Part shown: positions 6,724 to 14,789 of the stretch, one piece after another
Layout of the letters: the number at the start of each line of letters is the position of its first letter
Numbering within the stretch: the first letter of the stretch is position 1
NCBI RefSeq assembly: GCF_002743055.1
Contig: NZ_PDYM01000002.1
Coordinates: 62,001 to 126,000, forward strand
From: Sporosarcina sp. P13
GTDB taxonomy: Bacteria; Bacillota; Bacilli; Bacillales_A; Planococcaceae
Length of the DNA stretch: 64,000 nucleotides
Direction: 5' to 3'
Position numbers and translations under genes: made by a program
The notes under the pieces: model-generated
Databases searched by the model: none
What the model was told of the DNA's origin: nothing
Seen by the model: only the letters and a program-made list of their open reading frames with translations

Positions 6724-7536
6724 CTAGAAATCTTTTTTTCGATAATCCCTACCAAACATTTTCACAATGTCTGTGTTCTCCATCATTCGAGAAAAGTTAC
6801 GTGAATTTACTTTCGCTTCAAGCTCCTTGCCTGATAGGTTGGTCGTGTAGATCGTGCTTTTACCTGAACGGCTGTCGATGACTTCAAACAGCTTCGTCCA
6901 CGTCCAGTTATCTCCACCGTTTTTCATATTCGTGTATTCAGCACCCATGTCATCCAGTACGAGCAAGTCCACATTTTCTATATAATCCAGCAAGTCATTC
7001 TCCGAGAACTGCGCTTTAGAATTGTAAGTGTCTTTGATTTTTGTGAGTAACTTTGGAACTGATAAGAACAGCGCTGTATGCCCTTTGTTAATCAACATTC
7101 TGGAAGCAGAGAAAGATAAGTGACTCTTGCCAGTTCCGTACGTTCCCGTAATCAGCAGGTTGTGACCATCGTTTGGATTGAAGTTGGTCGCGTAATCTAG
7201 CAATGTCTGTTTTGCAGAGTTAAGTTCCGCTGATGTTGGAAAGTAGTTGTCGAACGACGCTTTCAGCAACGACTGATTGACGAGTGAATTCTGATCAAAT
7301 ACATCTTTTGCTCGATTCATCTTGGCTTTTCGCTCGTTCTGCACTACTGCTAACTCGATAGGCTTGTCCCGGCACTTACAGCCAAGCGCGAATCGTTCAA
7401 GCTTCCCTTTTTCGGGTCCACCCATGATTGGCATTTCCACCAATCGGACTCCTGGTTCTTTGCAACCTTCGCAGTCATATTCGTCAAGAACGTTCATGTT
7501 GACGTGTGTTTTCATTACTTCCTGGATGCTTTTCAT
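6724..7536 (-). CDS. DnaC-like helicase loader ATPase (phage)
   Basis: 270 residues. The N-terminal zinc-binding region has four Cys (CEGC, then CKC around residue 60). The AAA+ core carries Walker A GTYGTGKSHL and Walker B LLVLDDMGAEY, then TTNLSGKEL as sensor region and an Arg-rich end. It loads the replicative helicase at the phage origin together with the DnaD-like protein encoded just upstream, the common initiator/loader gene pair in Bacillota phages. Confidence 0.9.
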   Translation of the reverse strand: MKSIQEVMKTHVNMNVLDEYDCEGCKEPGVRLVEMPIMGGPEKGKLERFALGCKCRDKPIELAVVQNERKAKMNRAKDVFDQNSLVNQSLLKASFDNYFPTSAELNSAKQTLLDYATNFNPNDGHNLLITGTYGTGKSHLSFSASRMLINKGHTALFLSVPKLLTKIKDTYNSKAQFSENDLLDYIENVDLLVLDDMGAEYTNMKNGGDNWTWTKLFEVIDSRSGKSTIYTTNLSGKELEAKVNSRNFSRMMENTDIVKMFGRDYRKKDF

Positions 7537-7548
7537 TCGTCACCCCTC

Positions 7549-8352
7549 CTAGAAACCGTAGTCGTATTCATAACCGTCTTTCTTTTGCTGTGCCTGTGGT
7601 TCAAATTTGTGTACTTTGCCACCAAACTTGTTTCGTTCGTGAGACTTTACTTGGTCCAGAGTAGTCAGTTTGTTATTGGCCCACTCTCTCAATAGGTACT
7701 CTACAAAGCCGTAACTTCTCTTATTTCGATCAGCAGCTGTTCGTATGGCTTCTGTAATAATTTCCTGATTTTCGTTAAAGTCGTCGAACCACATGCCCAG
7801 CGATTCTCTTTGCATTGGAGCGAGCATACATATATTCGCTTCGAACAATTGAGCAACTGTGCCGAATCCGTCTGTTGATGTAGTAGTAGAATCTTTATTT
7901 CTTAAATTCTTTAATTCTTGTTCTTGTACCAGGTTCGTCCCACCATCGTCCCGAGGTCGTCCCGTCTTCGTCTCGCTATCCGTCCCGCTAAATGATTTCG
8001 AAGGTTCGTCAAACCCTTGATAATCATCGTATTTAAGTATGGTAAACAGTGTCCCGCTAAGTGTTTCGCTAACCGCCACCATGTCCAACCCAACTAACTT
8101 CTTAATTTTTCTCTCAATCGTGCTTTTCGAGACTTTTTTCACGCCTCTACCTTCTGTATATTCGAGGTCTTCCGCTAACTTCGAGTAGGATCGGAGGTAC
8201 TGCCCTCTGTTAATCTCGATCCCCCTAGTCTTGATTCCGTCTTTATGAGAGGCTTTCAATAACAATAGGGTGAACAGTCGGAACGCTGTGACATCTTGCC
8301 AAATTTCATTATCCAAGACTTTTCTGTGAAGCTTTATCCAACCTTGCATCAT
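7549..8352 (-). CDS. DnaD-like replication initiator (phage)
   Basis: 267 residues. An N-terminal winged-helix region (GWIKLHRKVLDNEIW, a typical replisome-organiser opening) is followed by a variable linker and a C-terminal DnaD-type helical domain ending in YGFVEYLLREWANN and LTTLDQVK. It should bind the phage origin and recruit the loader. The linker DNA itself contains an iteron array (see 7885-7990), as in phages whose origin lies inside the initiator gene. Confidence 0.85.
   Translation of the reverse strand: MMQGWIKLHRKVLDNEIWQDVTAFRLFTLLLLKASHKDGIKTRGIEINRGQYLRSYSKLAEDLEYTEGRGVKKVSKSTIERKIKKLVGLDMVAVSETLSGTLFTILKYDDYQGFDEPSKSFSGTDSETKTGRPRDDGGTNLVQEQELKNLRNKDSTTTSTDGFGTVAQLFEANICMLAPMQRESLGMWFDDFNENQEIITEAIRTAADRNKRSYGFVEYLLREWANNKLTTLDQVKSHERNKFGGKVHKFEPQAQQKKDGYEYDYGF
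7885..7990. other. Candidate phage replication origin (iterons plus AT-rich tract)
   Basis: On the + strand CGTCC/CGTCT cores recur at 7936, 7947, 7958, 7969 and 7981, with spacings of 11, 11, 11 and 12 bp, so they lie on one face of the helix. An AT-rich stretch at about 7885-7920 adjoins them. The array is in the linker-coding part of the initiator gene. Related cores (TGTCCCGCTAA) occur near 8050. Confidence 0.55.
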
Positions 8353-8376
8353 TCGTACCTCCTTCCAGTCGAAGTA

Positions 8377-9078
8377 TTAAGCTACATACACTAACTTTCC
8401 AGTAGCAACCTGTACCGCATGTTTAAATTCGATCTCATTACTGTTTGAATCCGACAAGTGAAGCAAATGAATCTCTTGGACTCTTGATAGATCGTTAGAA
8501 TTCAAAAAGACTAATAGATTCTCCAAGCTGAAATGCGACTGCATTACACGATTCTTCAAGAACTCAGGAATACGTCCATTTTCAACGTTATTTTCTAATA
8601 TCTTTTGCGAGTAGTTACACTCGATCATTAAATGGGTAAGTCCTGAGAATTTGTATTTGATGTAGTAGGTATCAGTCGCAAATAACAGCTTGTCACCATC
8701 TTGATTAGCGATTAAGAAGCCAAGCGGCTCTGCTGCATCGTGCTGGACATCAAACGGCAATACCGTCCATGTACCAATCTTGAAAGCTTCCTTGCAATTG
8801 GCAGGCCGTATACGGTGGTGCTGAATGCCGATAGCGTCCGCCGTGCCTTGCGACATGTAAATGTCTAGCCCACGGTCTGCGACGTCCTGTACCGCCTTAC
8901 AGTGGTCTTTGTGTTCGTGTGACACTAAAACGCCTGCTACATTGCTAGTTTGGAAGTTTAACGCTTGCTGTATCGTCTTGAATTTAATACCGCACTCCAA
9001 GAGGAGCGAGGTCTTGGAATCACTGATGTGATAGCAATTCCCCGTACTACCTGTTGCGAGTGTTCGAATTGTAATCAT
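8377..9078 (-). CDS. Metallo-beta-lactamase-fold hydrolase (phage)
   Basis: 233 residues with the MBL signature HEHKDH at about residues 54-59, an N-terminal GSTGNCY loop, a later FATDTY aspartate and QSHFSLE histidine. Similar proteins sit beside RecT in many Bacillota phages; a nuclease or phosphodiesterase role in DNA processing is likely but unproven. Its start overlaps the RecT stop. Confidence 0.85.
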   Translation of the reverse strand: MITIRTLATGSTGNCYHISDSKTSLLLECGIKFKTIQQALNFQTSNVAGVLVSHEHKDHCKAVQDVADRGLDIYMSQGTADAIGIQHHRIRPANCKEAFKIGTWTVLPFDVQHDAAEPLGFLIANQDGDKLLFATDTYYIKYKFSGLTHLMIECNYSQKILENNVENGRIPEFLKNRVMQSHFSLENLLVFLNSNDLSRVQEIHLLHLSDSNSNEIEFKHAVQVATGKLVYVA

Positions 9079-9810
9079 TTAAAACCCTGGTCCGCTTGAC
9101 TGAACTGGTACTTTTTCGGGTTCTTCGTAACTTTCTTCTTCCTGCTTAATTTCTCCAGTTACCATATATACCGGTATATCCAGCACTTCTTTATTTGCAT
9201 ATTGCTTAATCTCGTCCTGAACGTGCTGTGTAACGTCTTTAGGTTCCGCTTGAGTTAGTGCATCATCTTCTGTATAAAGCGCGCCCAACGTATCGGGAAA
9301 CGCTTCACGTTGCGCGTTTACGATTGCTGACTTACGAATCATGTTTAGTGGCATTGCTTTCCATGTAGCTTGTCCTTTTGAGAATTCATCCAGGCTGATT
9401 CTGGTTGTGATCGGTTTCTTTCGGTCTGAGCGGTAAATTTTGGCCCAGCCACCGATAAGCTTGTCGTTAGATAGCTTCACTGCACCTTCCACTTCTACCA
9501 ATTCACCATTGCGATCCACGATAATACCGGCTTCAAACCCTTCATACTTCGGGTGGTTCTCCGCACGTTTCATGAATGCTTCTTTCGATACAATGATTTG
9601 AGCCGGCTGTGATCCGAACTTGATTAGATATGCTTCATTTAAAAATGGATTTAGCTTCTGAAACTTACATAGATTCATAAACATAACCAGTTCTTGATCC
9701 GATACATCGCCATTCCCTCGTACCAGGTAGTCTTTCACCATCGTTCCTGATAATTTCACCGTCTCACCGTTAACATCAAACTGCATAGGTCTTTCCATTA
9801 ATCCGCTCAT
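9079..9810 (-). CDS. RecT/Bet-family single-strand annealing protein
   Basis: 243 residues. The Bet/RecT core is recognisable: ELVMFMNLCKFQKLNPFLNEAYLI, IIVSKEAFMKRAENHPKYEG and MIRKSAIVNAQREAFPDTLG. It anneals complementary ssDNA in phage recombination. It is flanked by an SbcC-like ATPase and an MBL-fold protein rather than by an obvious RecE/YqaJ exonuclease. The acidic C-terminal tail is probably flexible. Confidence 0.9.
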   Translation of the reverse strand: MSGLMERPMQFDVNGETVKLSGTMVKDYLVRGNGDVSDQELVMFMNLCKFQKLNPFLNEAYLIKFGSQPAQIIVSKEAFMKRAENHPKYEGFEAGIIVDRNGELVEVEGAVKLSNDKLIGGWAKIYRSDRKKPITTRISLDEFSKGQATWKAMPLNMIRKSAIVNAQREAFPDTLGALYTEDDALTQAEPKDVTQHVQDEIKQYANKEVLDIPVYMVTGEIKQEEESYEEPEKVPVQSSGPGF

Positions 9811-9811
9811 A

Positions 9812-11791
9812 TTAAATAGCCTCCATCATTTCGTTTTGTTGTGTTTCAATTCGTAACTGCTTGTCCGGCTCTGACACGACCAGGCTGATTAGCTGGGAAT
9901 CAGTATCCGCAATCCGCGTGACAGCTTCAGCATTGTCCACGAATATCGGCGCTCTAATTCCATAGTGTTCAGAAAGTGTATTAATAATATCGATACCAAC
10001 ATTGATACGAGCAGCGTTGTTCAAACCGCTAGAGAAGGGGATACCTTCAAACGTTGTTTCACATATCTCTTGCAGACCTCCATTGACCTGCTGGGCGAAC
10101 AACTTAAATCGTGCATACTTAAACTTGCTGTTGATCTTGCTTTCAAGTAGCTCCACTTTCGAACGGATGAACTGTTCAGTCAGATAGAGTTGACGTTCTA
10201 ACTCTTCGAATTCCGTAGCTAGTTCCTTTTGTTGTTCTTCGAGCTCCGCTACACGCTTTTCAGACGCTTTCACTTGGTCGTGAGCCGCAATCTGCGAATT
10301 GAGTTCCGAACGCTTTACTTTGAGTCCAGCTACTTCTTTCTCGATTTCTGCAATAGCTTCATTCGCATTTGCTTCAAATGATTTGATTTCTTCTTGAGCA
10401 GTCGTCATTTCAGCAACCTTTTCCGTGTACTTTGGATTCGTTCTAGCGTTCTTCACTTCATCGCGCAACTCATTCAGCTGGATGTTGAGCTTGTTAATTG
10501 CTTCTTCCTTCTTCGCAATACCTTCTTGCAGTTGCGCAACGACCTTCTCTGATTCCACGATTCGATTCAGCGTTTTTTCTTTGTCTGCCGCAATCGCTTT
10601 ACCTGTCGTTTGGATGTGTTCTAATTTGCTCGACTTGTTTGTATTGAATTCAGCTACCGCCTTGTCTCTAGCGGCTGTCAGTTGTTCTTCTGGTAAGGCT
10701 TGTCCGCACGTTGGGCATTCGCATGCTTCTTTGTGTTCAAACTGTTTAGCGTCCTCTGTCGCAAAGTCTTCTCGTAAAGCGACCAACTTCTTGTCAAACT
10801 CGACCATATCTTTTTTACCTACAACTATCTGATGGTTTGTGTCATCTAGCTTCCGTTGCATAATCGCTTGATTGGATTTTTCTTCTTGAATCTTTGCAGT
10901 CACCTGGTAGCCCTTGTCAGTTGCTTCTGATTCCAGTTCACGCTTGATGGACTCAAGATCCATTTCAATCTGTCGTAAATTGTTCTTTTTGTTCGTAAGG
11001 GCCGAACCATTTTTAATGTTGTTGATTTGAGTAGATGTCGCGTCTATTTCTTTTTCTACTTTTACGATTTCTACCTTTATAGAAGAAACATCAATTTTCG
11101 TGTCCGGCATAGAGTTATTCAATTCATCGATTCGGACAGGTATGCGGTCTAACTCTTTATTGATTTCAGCCCGTTTTGAAGCAATGACTTTCCGGTGATC
11201 TTCGATGCTCCGACCTTTCAGGATAGCCGGCAGGTCTTTCAATTCGCTATTGAATTCCAGTACATCTTCAAGCTCTACATCGCCGCACACTTCGAGCAGC
11301 GTAGTTCTGCGGTCTTGCCATTTGACTTGTTCATTAAAGTAAAGTGGATTGGTAAGAAGTTTGAACACTTCTTCTTTCACAATGGATCCGATTTTCTCTT
11401 CATACTCTTTTTTCTTCACTGGCACGGAGTCGATGTAGTACAGCGTTTCATGGCCAGTAAACTCAGCCATTGGAGCACCGCGTTTCTTCGTCCACTTTTC
11501 CTTGTACACTTTACGTAATGAAAGCGGAACGTCACCTACTGTGAGCAACGCCGATACTTCATGTTCCAAGTTGTTGACTTCTTTACCATCAACTAACGTT
11601 TTGATTGAGAAGTCTGATTTATTTTGGGTATCCTTATTGAAAAGTAGCCACGAAAACGAGTCTGCTATAGTCGTCTTCCCAGTAGCGTTGTCTCCATAGA
11701 TTTTTAAGTCTCCACCCTGAGCATCCAATTCCAAAGACTTGATGCCTTTAAAGTTCTTCAATGATAGATTCATCAATTTGATTTCTTTCAT
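9812..11791 (-). CDS. SbcC/Rad50-like ATPase (phage)
   Basis: 659 residues. Walker A YGDNATGKTTIADSF near residue 35, long coiled coils, a zinc-hook motif CPTCGQALP near residue 360 and a C-terminal part with FVDNAE in the Walker B position. This is the SMC/Rad50 layout. It probably processes DNA ends or directs a nuclease in concert with RecT. GGGAGG precedes ATG 11791. The final ~15 residues replace the usual D-loop end, so the call is family-level. Confidence 0.8.
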   Translation of the reverse strand: MKEIKLMNLSLKNFKGIKSLELDAQGGDLKIYGDNATGKTTIADSFSWLLFNKDTQNKSDFSIKTLVDGKEVNNLEHEVSALLTVGDVPLSLRKVYKEKWTKKRGAPMAEFTGHETLYYIDSVPVKKKEYEEKIGSIVKEEVFKLLTNPLYFNEQVKWQDRRTTLLEVCGDVELEDVLEFNSELKDLPAILKGRSIEDHRKVIASKRAEINKELDRIPVRIDELNNSMPDTKIDVSSIKVEIVKVEKEIDATSTQINNIKNGSALTNKKNNLRQIEMDLESIKRELESEATDKGYQVTAKIQEEKSNQAIMQRKLDDTNHQIVVGKKDMVEFDKKLVALREDFATEDAKQFEHKEACECPTCGQALPEEQLTAARDKAVAEFNTNKSSKLEHIQTTGKAIAADKEKTLNRIVESEKVVAQLQEGIAKKEEAINKLNIQLNELRDEVKNARTNPKYTEKVAEMTTAQEEIKSFEANANEAIAEIEKEVAGLKVKRSELNSQIAAHDQVKASEKRVAELEEQQKELATEFEELERQLYLTEQFIRSKVELLESKINSKFKYARFKLFAQQVNGGLQEICETTFEGIPFSSGLNNAARINVGIDIINTLSEHYGIRAPIFVDNAEAVTRIADTDSQLISLVVSEPDKQLRIETQQNEMMEAI

Positions 11792-11885
11792 AAATGTTGC
11801 CTCCCTTGTTATTTGTGGGGTTCCGTACTATAATTCAGGTAATATAATATTCTGAAACCCTGAACTCACTGTTGTCGCAGTGGGT

Positions 11886-12032
11886 TTATTTTTGTTCTTC
11901 TTCGACTTCTGCAATCGTCAACTCGTGGTGGCAGTCATCACACGTTTGTGGGTAGCCGACTTCACTGCCGATAAAATGGCCACAACGTTCGCAACATACA
12001 CCGCCGATCATCATTTCTGCGTATTCACCCAT
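11886..12032 (-). CDS. Small zinc-ribbon phage protein
   Basis: 48 residues with CCERCGHFIGSEVGYPQTC then DDCHHEL, two CxxC pairs forming a zinc ribbon, and an acidic tail. ATG 12032 directly follows the upstream gene's stop. No function assigned. Confidence 0.65.
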   Translation of the reverse strand: MGEYAEMMIGGVCCERCGHFIGSEVGYPQTCDDCHHELTIAEVEEEQK

Positions 12033-12215
12033 TTAGATTGCCTCCTCAAAACGAATGATTTCCGCATCTTTACGGATTCCGTACACTTTTAAATGATCTC
12101 CGTAGTTGTTGTAGTACGTTTGAGCAGCTTCTAGTGCGCTGTCCTCAAATGTCGTCACGTAGACCGAATCGATTTCTTGCATAAACACTATTTCCCACTG
12201 ATAAGTCTTCATCAT
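12033..12215 (-). CDS. Small phage protein
   Basis: 60 residues, mixed alpha/beta (YQWEIVFMQEIDSVYVTTFEDSALEAA, shown here only in part: EIVFMQEIDSVYV). GGAGCGTGAGG precedes ATG 12215. It overlaps the end of the upstream membrane peptide gene. Function unknown. Confidence 0.55.
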   Translation of the reverse strand: MMKTYQWEIVFMQEIDSVYVTTFEDSALEAAQTYYNNYGDHLKVYGIRKDAEIIRFEEAI

Positions 12216-12327
12216 CCTCACGCTCCTTTCTAAGTTGATGACCGGCATCGGCCCACATTGAACCGAGCATAAATGCCAGGTTAATCAGCAATACCGTTGA
12301 AACTAACAAAATTCCGTAGTCCGTCAT
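12145..12327 (-). CDS. Small membrane protein (phage)
   Basis: 60 residues. Residues 4-23 form one transmembrane helix (YGILLVSTVLLINLAFMLGS) and the rest is charged. AAAGGAGT lies 8 nt before ATG 12327, a strong start. The last third overlaps the next gene in another frame, so the natural C-terminus is somewhat uncertain. Confidence 0.5.
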   Translation of the reverse strand: MTDYGILLVSTVLLINLAFMLGSMWADAGHQLRKEREDDEDLSVGNSVYARNRFGLRDDI

Positions 12328-12344
12328 GCTATCAACTCCTTTCT

Positions 12345-12466
12345 ATTCTATTGATGGTTGAATCCCATCAAGAAGACCAGGTGTACAATCGAGCAACCAA
12401 CTCGACTGCATATTATCCGATGGCTAACCAACCAACCTGGGCTTCTTGACAGGAGCCAAAGCTCCC
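12345..12466. other. Intergenic element with nested inverted repeats
   Basis: Three structures in tandem: a short stem TGATGG/CCATCA near 12349-12368; a long stem CAAGAAGACCAGGT/ACCTGGGCTTCTTG (one mismatch) enclosing about 55 nt with an inner TCGAG/CTCGA hairpin; and a perfect GGAGC-CAAA-GCTCC hairpin at about 12452-12465. No protein is encoded. It lies in the leader between two early genes, so it could act as an RNA element (attenuation or antitermination) or as a DNA site. No known RNA family is recognised. Confidence 0.5.
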
Positions 12467-12472
12467 GTTCTG

Positions 12473-12481
12473 TGCTATACT
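12473..12481 (+). promoter_or_regulatory. Extended -10 promoter for a short rightward transcript
   Basis: TGCTATACT matches an extended -10. TTGACA at 12446-12451 is 24 bp away, too far for a normal -35. Transcription would end about 55 nt later at the terminator 12506-12541, giving a very short RNA. Confidence 0.35.
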
Positions 12482-12505
12482 GTAAGTAATCTATATTCGA
12501 TGTTT

Positions 12506-12541
12506 GTCGACTAGCGTTGGAGCGCTTAGTCGGCTTTTTTT
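12506..12541 (+). terminator. Rightward terminator against the early operon
   Basis: Stem GTCGACTAGCG (12506-12516) with GCGCTTAGTCGGC, then TTTTTTT (12535-12541) on the + strand. It points the opposite way to all neighbouring genes and overlaps the 3' end of 12526-12798, so it implies a rightward RNA here. Confidence 0.65.
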
Positions 12542-12798
12542 ATGCGTACAATGCTGATGTCGATACCGCGTTTCTTAAACTCTTGCTCAACAAACCGCAA
12601 GTTAGCTTCATCGTGTTTCCTATTCTTCATCACTCGCACTTTCTGCATAGTTTGGTAGAGCTGTGCAATCCGTGCGGTTGCTTTGTTGATATCGTCCGTC
12701 CAGATAGCTTTTTCGATTCCCTCAATTTGATTTAGTGCCGCTTTCTTCATTTCAAGTACCATTTCGATATCCTCGGTCTTGTAATCTTCTAGATTCAT
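12526..12798 (-). CDS. Helical phage protein of unknown function
   Basis: 90 residues, nearly all helical and heptad-like (MVLEMKKAALNQIEGIEKAI) with a basic C-terminal strand. Family not recognised. It lies 9 bp downstream of the HTH-membrane gene in the leftward operon; AGGAGG-like sequence precedes ATG 12798. Confidence 0.55.
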   Translation of the reverse strand: MNLEDYKTEDIEMVLEMKKAALNQIEGIEKAIWTDDINKATARIAQLYQTMQKVRVMKNRKHDEANLRFVEQEFKKRGIDISIVRIKKAD

Positions 12799-12807
12799 GA
12801 TTTCCTC

Positions 12808-13089
12808 CTATAGTAAGAAACTTACAAATCCGCCTATGATTGATGTGCCCATTGTAGATAGGATGTTTGTCAGTATTGATACACCATCCATCCCACAAAT
12901 GAATGCAACTAACACATCTTGTGAACCTGTTAAAGTCGCCCACTTCTGAAAGAGCGATAAAGCGGGTTCTTTTACGTTGTTTTCGTACTTAGATATATCC
13001 GACTGATTCACATGAAGGTGGAACGCCATCTCTTCTTGATTCCACCCTTTCCGCTCACGACAAGCTTTTAAAATCGATCCATATTTCAT
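12808..13089 (-). CDS. XRE-family HTH protein with membrane-spanning tail
   Basis: 93 residues. Residues 1-55 form a Cro/CI-type HTH (ILKACRERKGWNQEEMAFHL, then NQSDISKYENN). Residues about 60-93 are hydrophobic (LVAFICGMDGVSIL, then MGTSIIGGFVSFLL), predicting a membrane anchor. ATG 13089 follows GGGGGTGAGG. A membrane-tethered repressor-like protein could sense membrane state or be held away from DNA; this is an inference. Confidence 0.7.
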   Translation of the reverse strand: MKYGSILKACRERKGWNQEEMAFHLHVNQSDISKYENNVKEPALSLFQKWATLTGSQDVLVAFICGMDGVSILTNILSTMGTSIIGGFVSFLL

Positions 13090-13231
13090 TTCCCTCACCC
13101 CCTTCCGATATTCCATATTGGAATACTCCTTTTTTCTAGAGTGCGATATTCTTGTTGTAGACCCACTCTTAACCTCGTGTTACGCTTCGTAGTGCACCAC
13201 ATAATCTAGTGGAGCAAACCCCTCCGCTCCG

Positions 13232-14002
13232 CTAGATCACTTCTTTCAAACTTAGAAATTTATTAATGAAGTAAACCTGACCTTTGCCGGTCACTTTCGT
13301 TGTCCTAGTAATTCGTACACTTCCATCAGGATTGTTGATAGTTCGCTCCTTTACTTCAAACCAACCTCTCTCCATTGCATACTGCGTAGGCTCGTTATAA
13401 TGCGATCCACTCTTCCCAAGAAACTCGTTTTCTCTCAACCACTTAAACAATCTATTTTGGCCGACATGGAAACCATTCTGTGTGATCAGCTTTGCAAGTT
13501 GTCCAATTAGAATGGATGTATCACTCGTTTCAACTGCTTCTGCAAACCGCACTTTCGGTTGTTGTTGTTCAATCCGAAGTTCGGCCTGTTGACGTTTCAG
13601 TCGCTCTTCTTTTAGATCCGTCGCCAATCTAATTAATGTGTCAGGATCAGACAGGACTTGCTCGACTGTTTCGGGTGTTAAATAACCGCCGTGCTTTCTA
13701 ATAGAAGGAATCACCTCTCCGGTAACCCACTTTCTGAACTTCTTTGCTTCAGGCTTTCTGCTTTCAAGAACTACGTCGTATAATCCGTCCTCGTTCACAA
13801 ATGACGCTTGTTGTGTTCCTCCTGCGGTTTGAAGGGGGTGATTTGAAATCACGTCCTTGTTTAATCGCCTTTTAACACCTGCCACTTGCTCCAACCCTAA
13901 AATGGAGCAAACATCCTTCAGTAAGAAAAGCGGATTTGATTCTTCACCACCAATTCGCAACTCTTGACCTTCAAATAATTTCGTTATTTGATTCATCTTC
14001 AT
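13232..14002 (-). CDS. Phage antirepressor, BRO-N plus KilA-C-type domain
   Basis: 256 residues. The N-terminal BRO domain (PLFLLKDVCSILGLEQ, then KFRKWVTGEVIPSIRKHGGY) is followed by a coiled linker and the C-terminal Ant/KilA-C domain (QNGFHVGQNRLFKWLRENEF, then FINKFLSL). Such proteins bind and inactivate phage repressors, favouring induction. Operator-like direct repeats lie just upstream (14065-14149). A GCGGAGC hairpin at about 13209-13238 overlaps the end. Confidence 0.9.
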   Translation of the reverse strand: MKMNQITKLFEGQELRIGGEESNPLFLLKDVCSILGLEQVAGVKRRLNKDVISNHPLQTAGGTQQASFVNEDGLYDVVLESRKPEAKKFRKWVTGEVIPSIRKHGGYLTPETVEQVLSDPDTLIRLATDLKEERLKRQQAELRIEQQQPKVRFAEAVETSDTSILIGQLAKLITQNGFHVGQNRLFKWLRENEFLGKSGSHYNEPTQYAMERGWFEVKERTINNPDGSVRITRTTKVTGKGQVYFINKFLSLKEVI

Positions 14003-14064
14003 TCCTCCTTTTCCTGATAACTTCTATTATAGTTTTCGACCATTTACCATTTATGGATAAAAAT

Positions 14065-14149
14065 GTTCTTCTGTGATTGTCTGTGCTTTTCAAATAACTG
14101 TTTTTAATTAATTTCAGCGTTTTGTTGTTCTGTGGTTGTCTGAGCGTTT
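14065..14149. promoter_or_regulatory. Direct repeats upstream of the antirepressor gene
   Basis: Two 26-bp copies, 14065-14090 and 14124-14149, match at 22 positions and start 59 bp apart. Both contain CTGTGRTTGTCTG. They lie in the 200-bp gap before the antirepressor and probably bind one of the neighbouring HTH proteins. Palindromes GAAATATTTC (14152-14161) and GAAATAATATTTC (14213-14225) are close by. Confidence 0.5.
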
Positions 14150-14201
14150 CGGAAATATTTCATTTCTGGAAATTTGCCAATAAGGCTTGTCAAGTACTTT
14201 T

Positions 14202-14459
14202 TTATAAATCAGGAAATAATATTTCAAAAGGCTGTTGAAAATAACTTTCTAAACCTAAAGAGATATCAAGCCCTGGTTTTACCCTCCCCAGCTCCAAGTG
14301 TGAAATTGTCGCTGTTGAACATCCTAACTTCTTGGCTAATTGTGTTTGGGTTAAACCCGCCTTCTTTCTTTCTGCAATCAGACGCTCACGCCTAGAACCC
14401 TTAAGATTCCTGTACTCGTTCGAAATTGCATTCGATGACTTTGAATTTCTTTTATGCAC
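14202..14459 (-). CDS. XRE-family transcriptional regulator (phage)
   Basis: 85 residues: a basic N-terminus (HKRNSKSSN), then a Cro/CI HTH (LIAERKKAGLTQTQLAKKLG, STATISHLELGRVKPGLD). GTG 14459 is preceded by GGAGGAGGT; the longer open frame upstream overlaps the next gene and is rejected. Likely partner for the operators around 14065-14225. Confidence 0.75.
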   Translation of the reverse strand: MHKRNSKSSNAISNEYRNLKGSRRERLIAERKKAGLTQTQLAKKLGCSTATISHLELGRVKPGLDISLGLESYFQQPFEILFPDL

Positions 14460-14487
14460 CACTGGCACCTCCTCCACCTTATTGGGG

Positions 14488-14778
14488 TCAACTACCAAAG
14501 TTGTAAACCAAATCGTAATTACTTCGCTTCTTAATCCATTGAAGCAACTGATCCGTAACAACCTTTGCATGTCCAAAATCACGGGTGACTGGAAAGCCTT
14601 GAATCTTTGCTGCGCGATACATTGTTGTGAGACTTACACCCAGCAAGTCTGCCGCTTCTTGTAATGATAGTAAGATTGGTAGTTGACGTTCGCGTAAAGC
14701 TTCACCAACCGCCCGATTTACTGCTACATTAATAAGCTCGTTTAATTGCGTTGCGGTTGTTACAATCACTTCTGACAT
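14488..14778 (-). CDS. Excisionase-like HTH protein
   Basis: 96 residues. The middle carries a MerR/excisionase-type winged helix (LSLQEAADLLGVSLTTMYRA, then GFPVTRDFGHAKVVTDQLLQW). Similar proteins act as Xis or as early regulators. Being next to Cro it would be made on induction, as expected for an excision factor, but this is not proven. Confidence 0.65.
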   Translation of the reverse strand: MSEVIVTTATQLNELINVAVNRAVGEALRERQLPILLSLQEAADLLGVSLTTMYRAAKIQGFPVTRDFGHAKVVTDQLLQWIKKRSNYDLVYNFGS

Positions 14779-14789
14779 CTTTCTCCCTC

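Noticed and set aside
12345..12420. tRNA-like element (GATGG-TTGAATC-CCATC arm followed by AAGAAGACCA)
   Set aside because: The T-loop has G where tRNA has C, and no matching acceptor, D and anticodon arms are found at proper distances on either strand; a permuted tRNA is not supported.
12446..12481. TTGACA and TATACT as one promoter
   Set aside because: The 24-bp spacing is too long; only the extended -10 is retained, with low confidence.
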